Shown here one piece after another: positions 33,323 through 41,995 of a stretch of DNA of 64,000 bases (within the stretch, counting starts at the first letter, position 1; each line of letters starts with the position of its first letter). The translations under genes were made by a program, and so were the position numbers. This stretch comes from Pseudooceanicola sp050897975 (GTDB lineage Bacteria; Pseudomonadota; Alphaproteobacteria; Rhodobacterales; Rhodobacteraceae), in assembly GCF_050897975.1 (NCBI RefSeq), contig NZ_JBPAXY010000005.1, positions 248,001 through 312,000 of the forward strand, read 5' to 3'. The notes below the pieces were generated by a model that saw nothing but the letters and a program-made list of their open reading frames with translations, did not search any database and was not told the origin of the DNA.

Positions 33323-33522
33323 ACCGAGGGCCCGGGCAGAGATTCAAAGGGGCGGCGCGCAGGCGTCGCCCTTTTTGCTGCGTGGCCCTGGCTGTGGCGC
33401 AACCAGAGCCGGAACCATCGCCCCAGGGCCCGCAGGCGGTTGCGCGGACTGGCAGCCCCCAGGGCCCAGATTTCCTCTTCAGTGAAAGCGCGCCCGGGGC
33501 GGGGTGGCAGGATCGGGAGCAT
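33244..33522 (-). CDS. possible small protein, divergent from a LysR gene
   Basis: A 92-codon frame from the ATG at 33522 with GAAAGGAAAGG upstream. The first half (MLPILPPRPGRAFTEEEIWA, then SPRNRLRALGRWFRLW) looks protein-like and basic. The second half runs antisense through a terminator and the end of the neighbouring gene, which argues against it or for a 3' frameshift. No family recognised. Confidence 0.35.
   Translation of the reverse strand: MLPILPPRPGRAFTEEEIWALGAASPRNRLRALGRWFRLWLRHSQGHAAKRATPARRPFESLPGPSVQATAPMRCGASGIPSTSARASDRAG
33346..33376 (+). terminator. terminator after the SatD-like gene
   Basis: AAAGGGGCGGCG and CGTCGCCCTTTTT form a stem with one bulge and a T-run, 24 bases after the stop. 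Confidence 0.7.
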
Positions 33523-33603
33523 GGCCTTTCCTTTCCGTTTTCGTAAAAGTACCCTGACCCCACACGCACTTCTGCGCCCAAGACGGCAAAGGGCTTTTCA
33601 CCT

Positions 33604-34473
33604 ATGAAAGACCTGAACTGGGACGACTTGCATATCTTCTTTCACGTGGCCGAGGCCGGAGGCCTCAGCGCGGCCGCCCGCCGCTCTGGCCTTAGCGCGC
33701 CGACCATCGGGCGGCGGATGCTGGCGCTGGAGGAGCAGGCGGGCCAGAGCCTGTTTCGCCGCGGCCCCACGGGCTATACCCTGACCCCGGCGGGCCAGGC
33801 GCTGCTGACCCGGGTGCGCGCCATGCAGGCGGCGGCCCAGCCGGTGCAGGCGCTCTTCGCTGATCCCAGGGAACGGCCGGTGCTGCGCCTCTCGGCAGGC
33901 ACCGCCACGGCGCATTTCCTGGCCGACCGCCTGGCCGAGATCTGCCCGCCCGGCGACGGCATCCGGCTGCATTTCATCACCACCGAGGCGACGCTGGACA
34001 TCGGCCACCGCGAGATCGACGCAGGCATCCGCAACCGCGCGCCCGAGGCCGGCAACCTCGCCTCGCGCCCCCTGGGCCAGCTGCGCTTTGCCCCCTACCG
34101 CAGCCATTCCCTGCCCAGTGCCGAGGGGCTGGGCTGGGTCGCCATGGATCCCGACAGCGCCCGCCACCCGGCCGCCCGCTGGCTGCACGCCCAGGATCTG
34201 CCCGTCGCCGTGCTGGCCAATTCCGTGGCCACGGTGCACGAGCTGGTGCGCGCGGGCGCGGGCATCGGCGTCATGCCCTGCATGGCGGGCGACCGCGACC
34301 CGGCCCTGACCCGCGCAGGCCCCTTGATCGAGGCGCTGGACGAGACCCAGCACCTGGTCTTTCACGCCGACGACCGCCACCGCCCGCCCCTGCGGCGGCT
34401 GATCTCGCGGCTGAGCGCGCTTTATCGCGACAATGCCGACCTGCTGGCGGGCCGCCGCCCCCTGCGCGGCTGA
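33604..34473 (+). CDS. LysR-family regulator
   Basis: 289 residues. N-terminal HTH (LSAAARRSGLSAPTIGRRML) and a compact effector domain. This belongs to the subgroup whose HTH begins NWDDLHIFFHVAEAGGLSAA, common in Rhodobacterales. It is divergent from the possible small gene at 33522. No metabolic partner lies beside it, so the target is unknown. Confidence 0.88.
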   Translation: MKDLNWDDLHIFFHVAEAGGLSAAARRSGLSAPTIGRRMLALEEQAGQSLFRRGPTGYTLTPAGQALLTRVRAMQAAAQPVQALFADPRERPVLRLSAGTATAHFLADRLAEICPPGDGIRLHFITTEATLDIGHREIDAGIRNRAPEAGNLASRPLGQLRFAPYRSHSLPSAEGLGWVAMDPDSARHPAARWLHAQDLPVAVLANSVATVHELVRAGAGIGVMPCMAGDRDPALTRAGPLIEALDETQHLVFHADDRHRPPLRRLISRLSALYRDNADLLAGRRPLRG

Positions 34474-34576
34474 GGCGCGGCCCGCCCCCCAAGGCGCGCC
34501 CTTGGAATTCCCCGCCCGGCCCCTTATCTTGGGCCCGACGCGCCCTGCCCCCCTCGCGGCGCACAAGGAGGCATCC

Positions 34577-34927
34577 ATGTTCAGCATTCCCGGCAAACAG
34601 GCGGTCACGATGACACCGCGTGCGGCCCAGCAGATCGTCAAGCTGATGCAGAAAGAGGGCCACCAGGGCCTGCGCATCGGCGTCAAGAAGGGCGGCTGCG
34701 CGGGCATGGAATACACCATGGACTACGTCGACAGCGTCGATCCGATGGACGAGGTCGTGGAACAGGACGGCGCCCGGGTGATGATCGCGCCGATGGCGCA
34801 GATGTTCCTGTTTGGAACCGAGATCGACTATGAGGTCTCGTTGCTGGAATCCGGGTTCAAGTTCAACAACCCCAATGTGACCGAGGCCTGCGGCTGCGGC
34901 GAGTCGATCAAGTTCGCGGGCATGTAA
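34577..34927 (+). CDS. A-type Fe-S cluster carrier (SufA/IscA/HesB family)
   Basis: 116 residues from the ATG at 34577 (AAGGAGG upstream). The three cluster-binding cysteines are present: Cys41 in KKGGCAGMEY and Cys105/Cys107 in EACGCGESIKF. It carries [2Fe-2S] or [4Fe-4S] clusters to apo-proteins. SufA is the most likely class, given the sufT gene nearby and the SUF-dependent lineage. Confidence 0.92.
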   Translation: MFSIPGKQAVTMTPRAAQQIVKLMQKEGHQGLRIGVKKGGCAGMEYTMDYVDSVDPMDEVVEQDGARVMIAPMAQMFLFGTEIDYEVSLLESGFKFNNPNVTEACGCGESIKFAGM

Positions 34928-35012
34928 GGTTAGGGCCCTGCCCCGCCTGACGCGGCGCCCCTTGCGCGCCGCGCCGGTTCGGCCCAGTCTGCCCCCATCT
35001 GCGGAGGGCAAT

Positions 35013-35399
35013 ATGGCCGTCGATCCCGATTTCCTGGACCATGTGCGCGACCTTTTAGCAGGCCTTGGGCCGTTGCGCCTGGGCCGGATGTTCTCCGGCG
35101 CGGCGCTCTACGTCGAAGAGGATGTGATGATCGCCATGATCTCGCCCTCGGGCACCCTCTACATGAAATCCGACGCCACGACCGAAGCGGCCTTTCGCGC
35201 CGCCGGGTCCGAACCATTCGTCTACACCCGCAAGGACGGCAGGCGGCAGGTGACCAGCCTGATGTCCCTGCCCGAGCCCGCCCTGGACGACCCCGAAGAG
35301 GCGCTGCACTGGGCAGAGCTGTCCCTGGGCCCGGCGCGGGCGGCAACGCGCGCGAAACGCGCGGCCAAGGCGCGCAAGGCCGCCCGTCGCGCAGGCTAA
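35013..35399 (+). CDS. TfoX N-terminal domain protein
   Basis: 128 residues from the ATG at 35013 with GGAGG upstream. The single TfoX_N domain includes LLAGLGPLRLGRMFSGAALY and VYTRKDGRRQVTSLMSLPEP. A lysine/arginine/alanine-rich tail follows (about 105-128). It lacks the C-terminal TfoX domain of the competence regulator, so a role in competence is not implied. Function unknown. Confidence 0.82.
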   Translation: MAVDPDFLDHVRDLLAGLGPLRLGRMFSGAALYVEEDVMIAMISPSGTLYMKSDATTEAAFRAAGSEPFVYTRKDGRRQVTSLMSLPEPALDDPEEALHWAELSLGPARAATRAKRAAKARKAARRAG

Positions 35400-35592
35400 G
35401 CCCCTGCCCGGATCGGCGCCCCCGGACCGCCCGGGGTGGAATGCCCGGCTGTGAGCGCTACCGTCCCCTTGACCTTGCCCGCCCAAGGGCAAAAATGCGG
35501 GCAAGGATACCGGGGCGTCATGTCCCGGACCCGCGCGCCCGGGGCTAACCCCCGGCAGAGACGCGGAAATCGCCCGCAAGAAGGGACAGGGA

Positions 35593-36342
35593 ATGCGCAG
35601 AAAACTCGCCGCCGGAAACTGGAAAATGAACGGGCTTCGCGCCTCGCTCAAGGAGCTGGAAAAGCTGAAGGACGCGCATCCCGACCCGGGCTGCGACATC
35701 CTGATCTGTCCGCCCGCCACCCTGCTGGCCCCGGCCGTGGATATGTGCTGGTCCAGCCCGATCTTCGTCGGCGGCCAGACCTGCCACCACAAGATGGCCG
35801 GGCCCCACACCGGCGACATCTCGGCCGAGATGCTGAAGGACGTGGGCGCCACGGCGGTGATCCTGGGCCATTCCGAACGCCGCTTCGATCACAACGAGGC
35901 CTCGGAAGACGTGCGCCTGCTGGCCCAGTCGGCGCAAGAGGTGGGGCTGACCACGATCATCTGCGTCGGCGAAAGCGCCTTTCAGCGTGAGGCGACCAAC
36001 ACGCTGGACATCATCGGCGCCCAGCTGTCGCTGTCGATCCCCGACAGTTCCAACGGCGAGAACCTGGTGGTCGCCTACGAGCCGGTCTGGGCCATCGGCA
36101 CCGGCCAGGTACCCACGGCGGAACAGATCGGCGAGGTGCACGACTTCATGCGCGACCGGCTGGAGACGCGGTTCGGCTATGGCGTGGGGAAATCGGTGCG
36201 GCTGCTCTACGGCGGCTCGGTGAAGGCCTCGAACGCCGCTGAGATCTTCTCGATCTCGAATGTCGACGGCGCGCTGGTCGGCGGCGCCTCGCTGAAGGCC
36301 GACGATTTCGCCCCGATCATCGCCGCGCTGGAAAAGGCCTGA
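35593..36342 (+). CDS. tpiA: triose-phosphate isomerase
   Basis: 249 residues. Active-site residues are the Lys in AAGNWKMNG, the His in LGHSERRF and the Glu in AYEPVWAIGTG. The phosphate-binding loop is LYGGSVKASN. It interconverts DHAP and glyceraldehyde 3-phosphate. AAGGGACAGGGA precedes the ATG. It is monocistronic and followed by repeat element R2. Confidence 0.98.
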   Translation: MRRKLAAGNWKMNGLRASLKELEKLKDAHPDPGCDILICPPATLLAPAVDMCWSSPIFVGGQTCHHKMAGPHTGDISAEMLKDVGATAVILGHSERRFDHNEASEDVRLLAQSAQEVGLTTIICVGESAFQREATNTLDIIGAQLSLSIPDSSNGENLVVAYEPVWAIGTGQVPTAEQIGEVHDFMRDRLETRFGYGVGKSVRLLYGGSVKASNAAEIFSISNVDGALVGGASLKADDFAPIIAALEKA

Positions 36343-36351
36343 CGCCCCACA

Positions 36352-36550
36352 GGGGGGCCTTGCCCCCCGCCGCGCGACACGCGCGCCTCCCCCCGGAGTA
36401 TTTCCGGCTGTCGGAGGAGCATAGGTCGTGCCTGTCCGGGTGGCGGACGTTTGAAAGAGGCGCGTGGCACGTCCCCCATTGCGAATGCCGGTCACCTACC
36501 AGGCGCCATCCCGCCTCTTTCACCGGGACGAAAATACTCCCGCCGGAGGC
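36352..36550. repeat. intergenic repeat element R2
   Basis: GGGGGGCCTTGCCCCCC is followed by CCCCCCGGAGTATTTCCGGC. After about 120 bases that include AGAGGCGCGTGGCA (shared with R3) come CTCTTTCACCGGGAC and AAAATACTCCCGCCGGAGGC. The outer arms pair only over the GGAGTATTT core here. Confidence 0.7.
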
Positions 36551-36581
36551 ATCGGCCGTCAGGCCGCCCCCCTTTCATGCG

Positions 36582-36608
36582 AAAACGGCGCCCCCGAAGG
36601 AACGCCGT
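36582..36608 (-). terminator. terminator of the dctPQM operon
   Basis: On the reverse strand ACGGCG, a 12-base loop, and CGCCGTTTT lie 30 bases downstream of the dctM stop. Confidence 0.65.
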
Positions 36609-36637
36609 CTTCACACAACAAACCACCGTTCAGAAAC

Positions 36638-38032
36638 TCAATTCGTCACGATCTCCGGCCCCATCACCGCGTTTGGCAGCGCCGTAGACAGGAAGGGCAC
36701 ATAGGTCACCAGGATCAGGAAGACAAAGAGCACCGCCAGGAAGGGCGCAGCGGCCTTGACCACGCGCATCATCGGCATTCCGGCCACGCCCGAGGTGACG
36801 AAGAGGTTCAGGCCGACGGGCGGGGTGATCATGCCGATCTCCATGTTGACCACCATGATGATGCCGAGGTGGATCGGGTCCACGCCAAGCTCGATGGCGA
36901 TCGGGAAGACCAGGGGCGCCACGATGACCAGCAGGCCCGAGGGTTCCATGAACTGGCCGCCGATCAGCAGGATGACGTTGACCACGATCAGGAACATGAT
37001 CTTGCCGAAACCGGCCGACAGCATCGCCTCGGCCACCATCTGCGGGATCTGCTCATCCGTCAGCACATGCTTCAGGATCAGCGCGTTGGCGATCACGAAC
37101 ATCAGCGTGATGGTCAGCTTGCCCGCCTCGAACAGGGTCTTCTGGGTGTCGCGGTGGAACCAGGCGGTGACCAGGGCCAGGGGTTTTTGCAGCAGGGACT
37201 TGTTGCGCCCCTCACCCTCGGTCGCCAGCGGGCCCATGTCGCGGTAGATGAAGTTGGCCGCGATGAAGGCATAGACAGAGGCCACTGCGGCGGCTTCGGT
37301 CGGGGTGAAGATCGCGCCGGTGACGCCCGGGATGCCGTAGATGCCCACCATGATGATGACGATCAGCATCAGGCCCCAGAAGGCCTCGCGGAAGGACGAC
37401 AGCACCTCGCCCATGCCCGCGAACTCGCCCTTGGGCATGTTCTTGATCCGCGCCATGACCCAGATCGCGATCATCAGCATCAGCCCCGCCAGGATCCCCG
37501 GGATCACGCCGCCCAGGAACATCCGGCCGACCGAGACATCGGTGGCGGTGGCATAGACCACCATGACGATGGAGGGCGGGATCAGGATGCCCAGGGTGCC
37601 CGCGTTACAGATCACACCGGCGGCGAAATCCTTGGAATAGCCCGCCTTGGTCATCGCCCCGATGACGATCGACCCGATGGCCACCACCGTGGCGGGCGAG
37701 CTGCCCGAGAGGGCGGCGAAGATCATGCAGGCGAAGACCCCCGCGATGGCCAGCCCCCCCTGAAGGTGGCCGACACAGGCGATGGAGAAGCGGATGATCC
37801 GTTTCGCCACCCCCCCCGTCGACATGAAGGACGAGGCCAGGATGAAGAAGGGGATCGCCAGCAGGGTGAAATGGCCGACGAAGGCGCCCATCAGGGTCTG
37901 GGCAATCGAGGCCAGCGAGGTGTCACTGTAAAACAGCAGGAACAGCACCGAGGACATGCCCAGCGAGACCGCGATCGGCACACCGATCAGCATGAAGCCC
38001 ACGACGAGGCCGAAAAGGATGGCAACGGACAT
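36638..38032 (-). CDS. dctM: C4-dicarboxylate TRAP large permease DctM
   Basis: 464 residues, about 12 transmembrane segments. Family motifs: LAIPFFILASSFMSTGGVAK, LSGSSPATVVAIGSIVIGAM, GTLGILIPPSIVMVVYATAT. A hydrophilic insertion of about 35 residues (around 240-280, including GPLATEGEGRNKSLLQKPLA) is longer than in the other TRAP system of this window and is typical of the dicarboxylate group. It follows dctQ by 3 bases. The linked DctB/DctD genes support dicarboxylate (succinate, malate, fumarate) transport. Confidence 0.92.
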   Translation of the reverse strand: MSVAILFGLVVGFMLIGVPIAVSLGMSSVLFLLFYSDTSLASIAQTLMGAFVGHFTLLAIPFFILASSFMSTGGVAKRIIRFSIACVGHLQGGLAIAGVFACMIFAALSGSSPATVVAIGSIVIGAMTKAGYSKDFAAGVICNAGTLGILIPPSIVMVVYATATDVSVGRMFLGGVIPGILAGLMLMIAIWVMARIKNMPKGEFAGMGEVLSSFREAFWGLMLIVIIMVGIYGIPGVTGAIFTPTEAAAVASVYAFIAANFIYRDMGPLATEGEGRNKSLLQKPLALVTAWFHRDTQKTLFEAGKLTITLMFVIANALILKHVLTDEQIPQMVAEAMLSAGFGKIMFLIVVNVILLIGGQFMEPSGLLVIVAPLVFPIAIELGVDPIHLGIIMVVNMEIGMITPPVGLNLFVTSGVAGMPMMRVVKAAAPFLAVLFVFLILVTYVPFLSTALPNAVMGPEIVTN

Positions 38033-38035
38033 GGA

Positions 38036-38704
38036 TCAGAACTCCCCGCGCTGTTCGCGGACTTCCGCGATGTCGTCCTCGACCTCGTGGCTGGCCACGA
38101 TGCGGTCGAACTTGCCCTTCCAGATGCCGACGGCGACCTGAAGGAAGCGGAACAGAAGAAGGGCCATCGAGACCGGCAGCACCGCATAGGGAATGAAGCG
38201 CGGCAGCTTCTCGTAGGCCTCGCCCTCGTTCATCGCCCCTTCGAGGAAGCGCAGGAAATCGGGCATGGGAATGTCGTTGACCTCGTACCAGGATTTCGGG
38301 CGGAACTTCTCTTCGAAGCCCAGGGGGAACCAGCGGCCCTCGGTCTGCGGCAGGTTGGCGAAGTTGGCCCAGTAATCCCAGGCGCCCTTCAGCAGCAGGA
38401 AGGCGAAGACGATGCTGATCGTCACGGCGAGGATCGCCAGAACCCGGCGCACCGGGGCCGAGACGATGTCGACCACCGCGTCGACGCCCAGGTGGGCGTT
38501 CTTCTTCACCGCGTAGGAGGCGCCCAGCAGGACCAGCCAGCCGAACAGGAACACCGTGGCTTCCAGCGCCCAGAGGATGTTCGCATTGAACACATAGCGC
38601 GCCACCACATTGGCGAAGGTGATCAGCGTCATGGCGCCGAGGATGACCGCGATCAGCGTCTCCTCGATGCGGTCGATGACACTTTCCCCAGGATTGGGAT
38701 GCAT
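38036..38704 (-). CDS. dctQ: C4-dicarboxylate TRAP small permease DctQ
   Basis: 222 residues from the ATG at 38704 (GAGAGGGACA upstream). Four hydrophobic segments (ETLIAVILGAMTLITFANVV, WALEATVFLFGWLVLLGASY, RVLAILAVTISIVFAFLLL, and one near 175-195). A hydrophilic loop of about 60 residues lies between segments 3 and 4, characteristic of dicarboxylate-type DctQ. It partners DctM. Confidence 0.9.
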   Translation of the reverse strand: MHPNPGESVIDRIEETLIAVILGAMTLITFANVVARYVFNANILWALEATVFLFGWLVLLGASYAVKKNAHLGVDAVVDIVSAPVRRVLAILAVTISIVFAFLLLKGAWDYWANFANLPQTEGRWFPLGFEEKFRPKSWYEVNDIPMPDFLRFLEGAMNEGEAYEKLPRFIPYAVLPVSMALLLFRFLQVAVGIWKGKFDRIVASHEVEDDIAEVREQRGEF

Positions 38705-38810
38705 GGCCTGTCCCTCTCTGTTGTTGTTGGTCTTGACGGTGTGATTGCGACAGCGCGGGCCCAAGGCCCGCAGGACCTGCACAGGGCGCCGCGCCCCCGG
38801 GCGGGTGCAG

Positions 38811-38840
38811 GAAGGGCGCGACCCTCTGGCCGCGCCCTTC
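38811..38840 (-). other. intercistronic stem-loop between dctP and dctQ
   Basis: GAAGGGCGCG (38811-38820) pairs perfectly with CGCGCCCTTC (38831-38840), 21 bases after the dctP stop and without a T-run. It would shield the dctP message and allow more binding protein than permease. Confidence 0.65.
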
Positions 38841-38861
38841 CCCGACGGTCCTTGCGGACGA

Positions 38862-39872
38862 TCAGTACTGGGCGTTGATTTCCTGCGCCGCGTCGATGTT
38901 GTCCTGGCCGACGTCATTGGTGAACTGGGCCCAGACCGGCTTCATCGCTTCGACCCAGGCCGCGCGCTGCTCGGGGGTCAGTTCGCGGATGGTGCCACCG
39001 GCGTCCAGCACACCCTGGCGGGCGGCGGCGTCGACCTCGGCAATCGCCGCGTTCCGCTCGACGGTGACCTCATGCAGGATGGTCAGGAACTGCTCGCGCA
39101 CGCCCTCGTCCAGGCTGTCCAGCCAGTCGACCGAGGCCACGACCATGTAGTCCAGCACGCCGTGGTTGGTCTCGGTGATGCCGTCCTGCACCTCGTAGTA
39201 CTTCTGGCCCAGGGTGTTCGACCAGGTGTTTTCCTGACCGTCGACAACGCCCTGTTGCAGCGCGCCGTAGACCTCGGAGAAGGCCATCTTCTGGGGCGAG
39301 GCACCGATGGCTTCCATCTGGGCGACCAGCACGTCAGAGGGCTGCACGCGGAACTTCAGGCCCTCGGCATCGGTGGGCAGGACCAGCGGACGGTTGGCCG
39401 AGAACTGCTTCAGGCCGTTGTGCCAGAAGGCCAGGCCCGCCAGGCCGCGACGTTCCATCGAGGACATCATGTCCTGACCGTTTTCCGAGTTCTGGAAGGC
39501 GTCCACCGCATCCATGTTCTTGAACATGAAGGGCAGGTCGAAGATGCGGAAGACCTTGGTGAAGGTCTCGAATTTCGACAGCGAGGGGGCGCCCAGCTGC
39601 ACGTCGCCCTGCAACATGGCTTCCAGCAGCTTGTCGTCATCGTAAAGGGTCGAGTTCGGGTAGACCTCCATGCAGGCCACGCCGTCCATCTCGGCGTTGA
39701 CGCGCGATTTCAGCAGTTCGGCGGCGATCCCCTTGGGGTGCTTGTCGGTATTGGTGACATGGCTGAACTTGATCACCATCTCGCCATCGTCACAGGCGCC
39801 GGTATTGGCGGCGGCGGCGGATGCGGTGACGGCCAGGCCCAGGGCCACGGCGGTGCTGGTCAGGAATTTCAT
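38862..39872 (-). CDS. dctP: C4-dicarboxylate TRAP binding protein DctP
   Basis: 336 residues with a signal peptide (MKFLTSTAVALGLAVTASAA). Features of DctP: IKFSHVTNTDKHPKGIAAEL at the mature N-terminus, LKFRVQPSDVLVAQMEAIGA (with the carboxylate-binding Arg) and FSEVYGALQQGVVDGQENTW. GGAGGAGACC precedes the ATG. Two 18-bp palindromes about 190-240 bases upstream resemble DctD sites. The periplasmic protein binds C4-dicarboxylates and delivers them to DctQM. Confidence 0.94.
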   Translation of the reverse strand: MKFLTSTAVALGLAVTASAAAANTGACDDGEMVIKFSHVTNTDKHPKGIAAELLKSRVNAEMDGVACMEVYPNSTLYDDDKLLEAMLQGDVQLGAPSLSKFETFTKVFRIFDLPFMFKNMDAVDAFQNSENGQDMMSSMERRGLAGLAFWHNGLKQFSANRPLVLPTDAEGLKFRVQPSDVLVAQMEAIGASPQKMAFSEVYGALQQGVVDGQENTWSNTLGQKYYEVQDGITETNHGVLDYMVVASVDWLDSLDEGVREQFLTILHEVTVERNAAIAEVDAAARQGVLDAGGTIRELTPEQRAAWVEAMKPVWAQFTNDVGQDNIDAAQEINAQY

Positions 39873-40058
39873 CTGGGTCTCCTCCCCGGAGTGAAAGGTC
39901 TGTCAGTGGGGCGCTGCGCCCCGGTGCAGAGAAAATCGACAAGCGGACGGGGGCGCTCAAGGAAAACTCGCTGCGTGTGCCTACCTTCGGATTTTCGGAT
40001 GCACGTCAGAGGGTTAGGAGAAACCCATGCGCCAGGCGCATGGCCGCCATGCGGGAGA

Positions 40059-40076
40059 TGTGCGAAATCCCGCACA
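40059..40076. promoter_or_regulatory. DctD-type operator, distal copy
   Basis: TGTGCGAAATCCCGCACA is a near-perfect inverted repeat (TGTGCG-N6-CGCACA). It resembles the upstream activator palindromes known for DctD. Confidence 0.7.
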
Positions 40077-40091
40077 GGGAATCCGGGGATT

Positions 40092-40109
40092 TGTGCGGAA
40101 ACCCGCACA
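40092..40109. promoter_or_regulatory. DctD-type operator, second copy
   Basis: TGTGCGGAAACCCGCACA, 33 bases centre to centre from the first copy, close to three helical turns, so two dimers could bind side by side. Confidence 0.7.
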
Positions 40110-40126
40110 GACGGCGCCCGGCGGAA

Positions 40127-40648
40127 TCACGCCCCTGTGAGGTCCCCTGCCGAGGCGCACGGGGTTCGGGCGATCAGCCGTATGGCCCAGCTCAACCGCG
40201 CGGCACAGGCGGCCTCGTCGCCACTGTCGCTGCGCAGGCAGAGGGTGGCAAAGGGGCGGCGCCCATAGCCCTGGGCGGCCATCTCAGCGCTGCGGGTACG
40301 CTCGGCGACGCTCAGCACCCGGGCGCGGGCGGCGATATGGGCGGGCGCGGCGCTTAGCCCCAGGCAATGGACCGCGTGGCCCGCGTCGCCCAGGCGGCGG
40401 CGATACCAGATCCAGTTGGTGCAGCGCAGCGGGTAGGCGATGACCACGCCGGGCGCCTCGCGCAGCGCCGCCTCGGCGGCCCCGGCGATGGCTTGGGCGG
40501 TGACCCGGCCCGCGCGCAGCCAGCCCTGCCCCGGGGGGCGGTGGTCATCACCGTCGATGAAGGCAAGGCCCAGCTCGGCCGCGGCGCGGCGGCCCAGGGT
40601 GGTCTTGCCCACTCCGATGGGTCCGTCGATCAGGATCACAAGGCCCAT
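40127..40648 (-). CDS. P-loop kinase-like protein (shikimate/gluconate kinase fold)
   Basis: 173 residues opening with a Walker A motif, LIDGPIGVGKTTLG, and a FIDGDDHRP segment that resembles the substrate-side DxD of gluconate and shikimate kinases. The downstream arginine-rich lid is also visible (YPLRCTNWIWYRRRL). Substrate unknown; it could also be an adenylate-kinase-like protein. It follows the MFS gene by about 70 bases on the same strand. Confidence 0.65.
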   Translation of the reverse strand: MGLVILIDGPIGVGKTTLGRRAAAELGLAFIDGDDHRPPGQGWLRAGRVTAQAIAGAAEAALREAPGVVIAYPLRCTNWIWYRRRLGDAGHAVHCLGLSAAPAHIAARARVLSVAERTRSAEMAAQGYGRRPFATLCLRSDSGDEAACAARLSWAIRLIARTPCASAGDLTGA

Positions 40649-40717
40649 GGCACCCTCCGCGCGCGCCCCGAGGCGCCCACGCGCCCGTCGCGCGGCCCTG
40701 CCCGGGTCCGGCCCGAC

Positions 40718-41896
40718 TTAGCCGCGCCGGGTGACAGGGGCGTGACGCGCCCCCGGCACCCGCAGCACCGGGGCCAGCGCCGCCGAGACCAGCAGGCCCA
40801 GGCCGACCAGCACGAAGGCCAGGCGCAGCGAGGCCAGGTCGGCCACCGCCCCCAGCAGGGGCGGGCCAAGCAGCATCGCGCCGTAGCCCAGCGTGGCGAC
40901 CGAGGCGATGCCCTGCCCGGGCGAGATCTCGGGGTCGGTGGCGGCGCGGCTGAAGACCAGCGGGATGATCGGCGCCAGCCCCAGCCCGATGGCGGCAAAG
41001 CCCGCCAGGGCGATCCCCGGCAGCGGCGCCCAGACCACCAGCGCCATTCCCGCAGCCCCCAAAAGGGCCCCCGCCCGCGCCACCGCCACATTGCCGAAGG
41101 CGCGGATCACCTGCCCCGCCATGAGCCGCCCGGCAACCATGGTGACCGAGAAGGCGGCATAGCCCAGGGTGGCGCGCCCCTCGCTCAGCCCGGCGCGGTC
41201 GATCAGGTAGAGCGCGCTCCAATCCGTCACGGCGCCCTCGCCCAGCCCGGCGGTCAGCGCCACCAGCCCGACCAGCAGCATGACCCCGCGCGGCACGGCA
41301 AAGACCGGCGCATCGGCGGCGCGCTCGCGCAGGTCCGACTGCCAGGGGATCAGGGTCAGCGGCAACAGCAGAGCCGCGCCCAGCACCGGCACCACGGTAA
41401 AATGCAGCCCCGGCCCGATCCCCGACTCGGCGGCGGCATAGCCCGACAGGGCGCCCGCCCCCGCGCCCAGGCTCCACATGCCGTGAAAGGCGGTCATGGC
41501 GGGGCGCTCGATCTGGCGCTCGACCTCCGAGGCCCAGGCGTTCATCGTCACATCGGTGGTGCCATGCAGCGCCCCCATGCAGAAAACCGCGATGCAGAGC
41601 AGCGCCAGAGAGGGCGCAAGGCCTGCCGCCGCGACCGAGACCAGCAGCCCCAGCATCGAGATCCGCATCACCGGCAGGGCGCCCCGCCGGTCGGTCAGCC
41701 GCCCGGCGGCGGGAAAGGCCAGGATCGCCCCCACCCCCAGGACCAGCAGCAACAGCCCCACCCCCGCCTCGTCCAGATCGAAGCGCGCGGCGATGGCGGG
41801 GATGCGCCCCGCCCAGGTGCCCATGACCATCCCGTTCAGAAGAAAGATCGCCGCCGCGCCCCGCCATGGAGTCCGGATCGTCACCCTGCCTGCCAT
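40718..41896 (-). CDS. MFS transporter (YbjJ/FucP-like)
   Basis: 392 residues, about 12 transmembrane helices. Motif A-like GRLTDRRGALPVMR lies after helix 2. The N-terminal NGMVMGTWAGRIPAIAARFD and CMGALHGTTDVTMNAWASEV match the YbjJ group of MFS proteins, whose substrates are unknown. It lies 99 bases beyond dctD on the same strand, but nothing ties it functionally to dicarboxylates. Confidence 0.88.
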   Translation of the reverse strand: MAGRVTIRTPWRGAAAIFLLNGMVMGTWAGRIPAIAARFDLDEAGVGLLLLVLGVGAILAFPAAGRLTDRRGALPVMRISMLGLLVSVAAAGLAPSLALLCIAVFCMGALHGTTDVTMNAWASEVERQIERPAMTAFHGMWSLGAGAGALSGYAAAESGIGPGLHFTVVPVLGAALLLPLTLIPWQSDLRERAADAPVFAVPRGVMLLVGLVALTAGLGEGAVTDWSALYLIDRAGLSEGRATLGYAAFSVTMVAGRLMAGQVIRAFGNVAVARAGALLGAAGMALVVWAPLPGIALAGFAAIGLGLAPIIPLVFSRAATDPEISPGQGIASVATLGYGAMLLGPPLLGAVADLASLRLAFVLVGLGLLVSAALAPVLRVPGARHAPVTRRG

Positions 41897-41995
41897 CTGC
41901 CGCCCTCACCTGTCCGCGACACGACCTGCCGCCCGGGCCCGCTGTCGGTCAGCGGGCGGCGGATCGCAAGGGGCACGGGCCGCAATTCCGGGATC

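Larger units (their letters stand above)
39873..40126. promoter_or_regulatory. dctP control region
   Basis: The 254 bases between dctP and the convergent end of the P-loop kinase gene hold the two palindromes at 40059-40109. I found no good -24/-12 sigma-54 promoter. The nearest match (reverse strand, about 39968-39982, GGCAC then a GA in place of the expected GC) fails at a key base. Confidence 0.5.

Noticed and set aside
39968..39982. possible sigma-54 promoter for dctP
   Set aside because: GG is followed after ten bases by GA rather than the required GC, and the linked regulator lacks GAFTGA.
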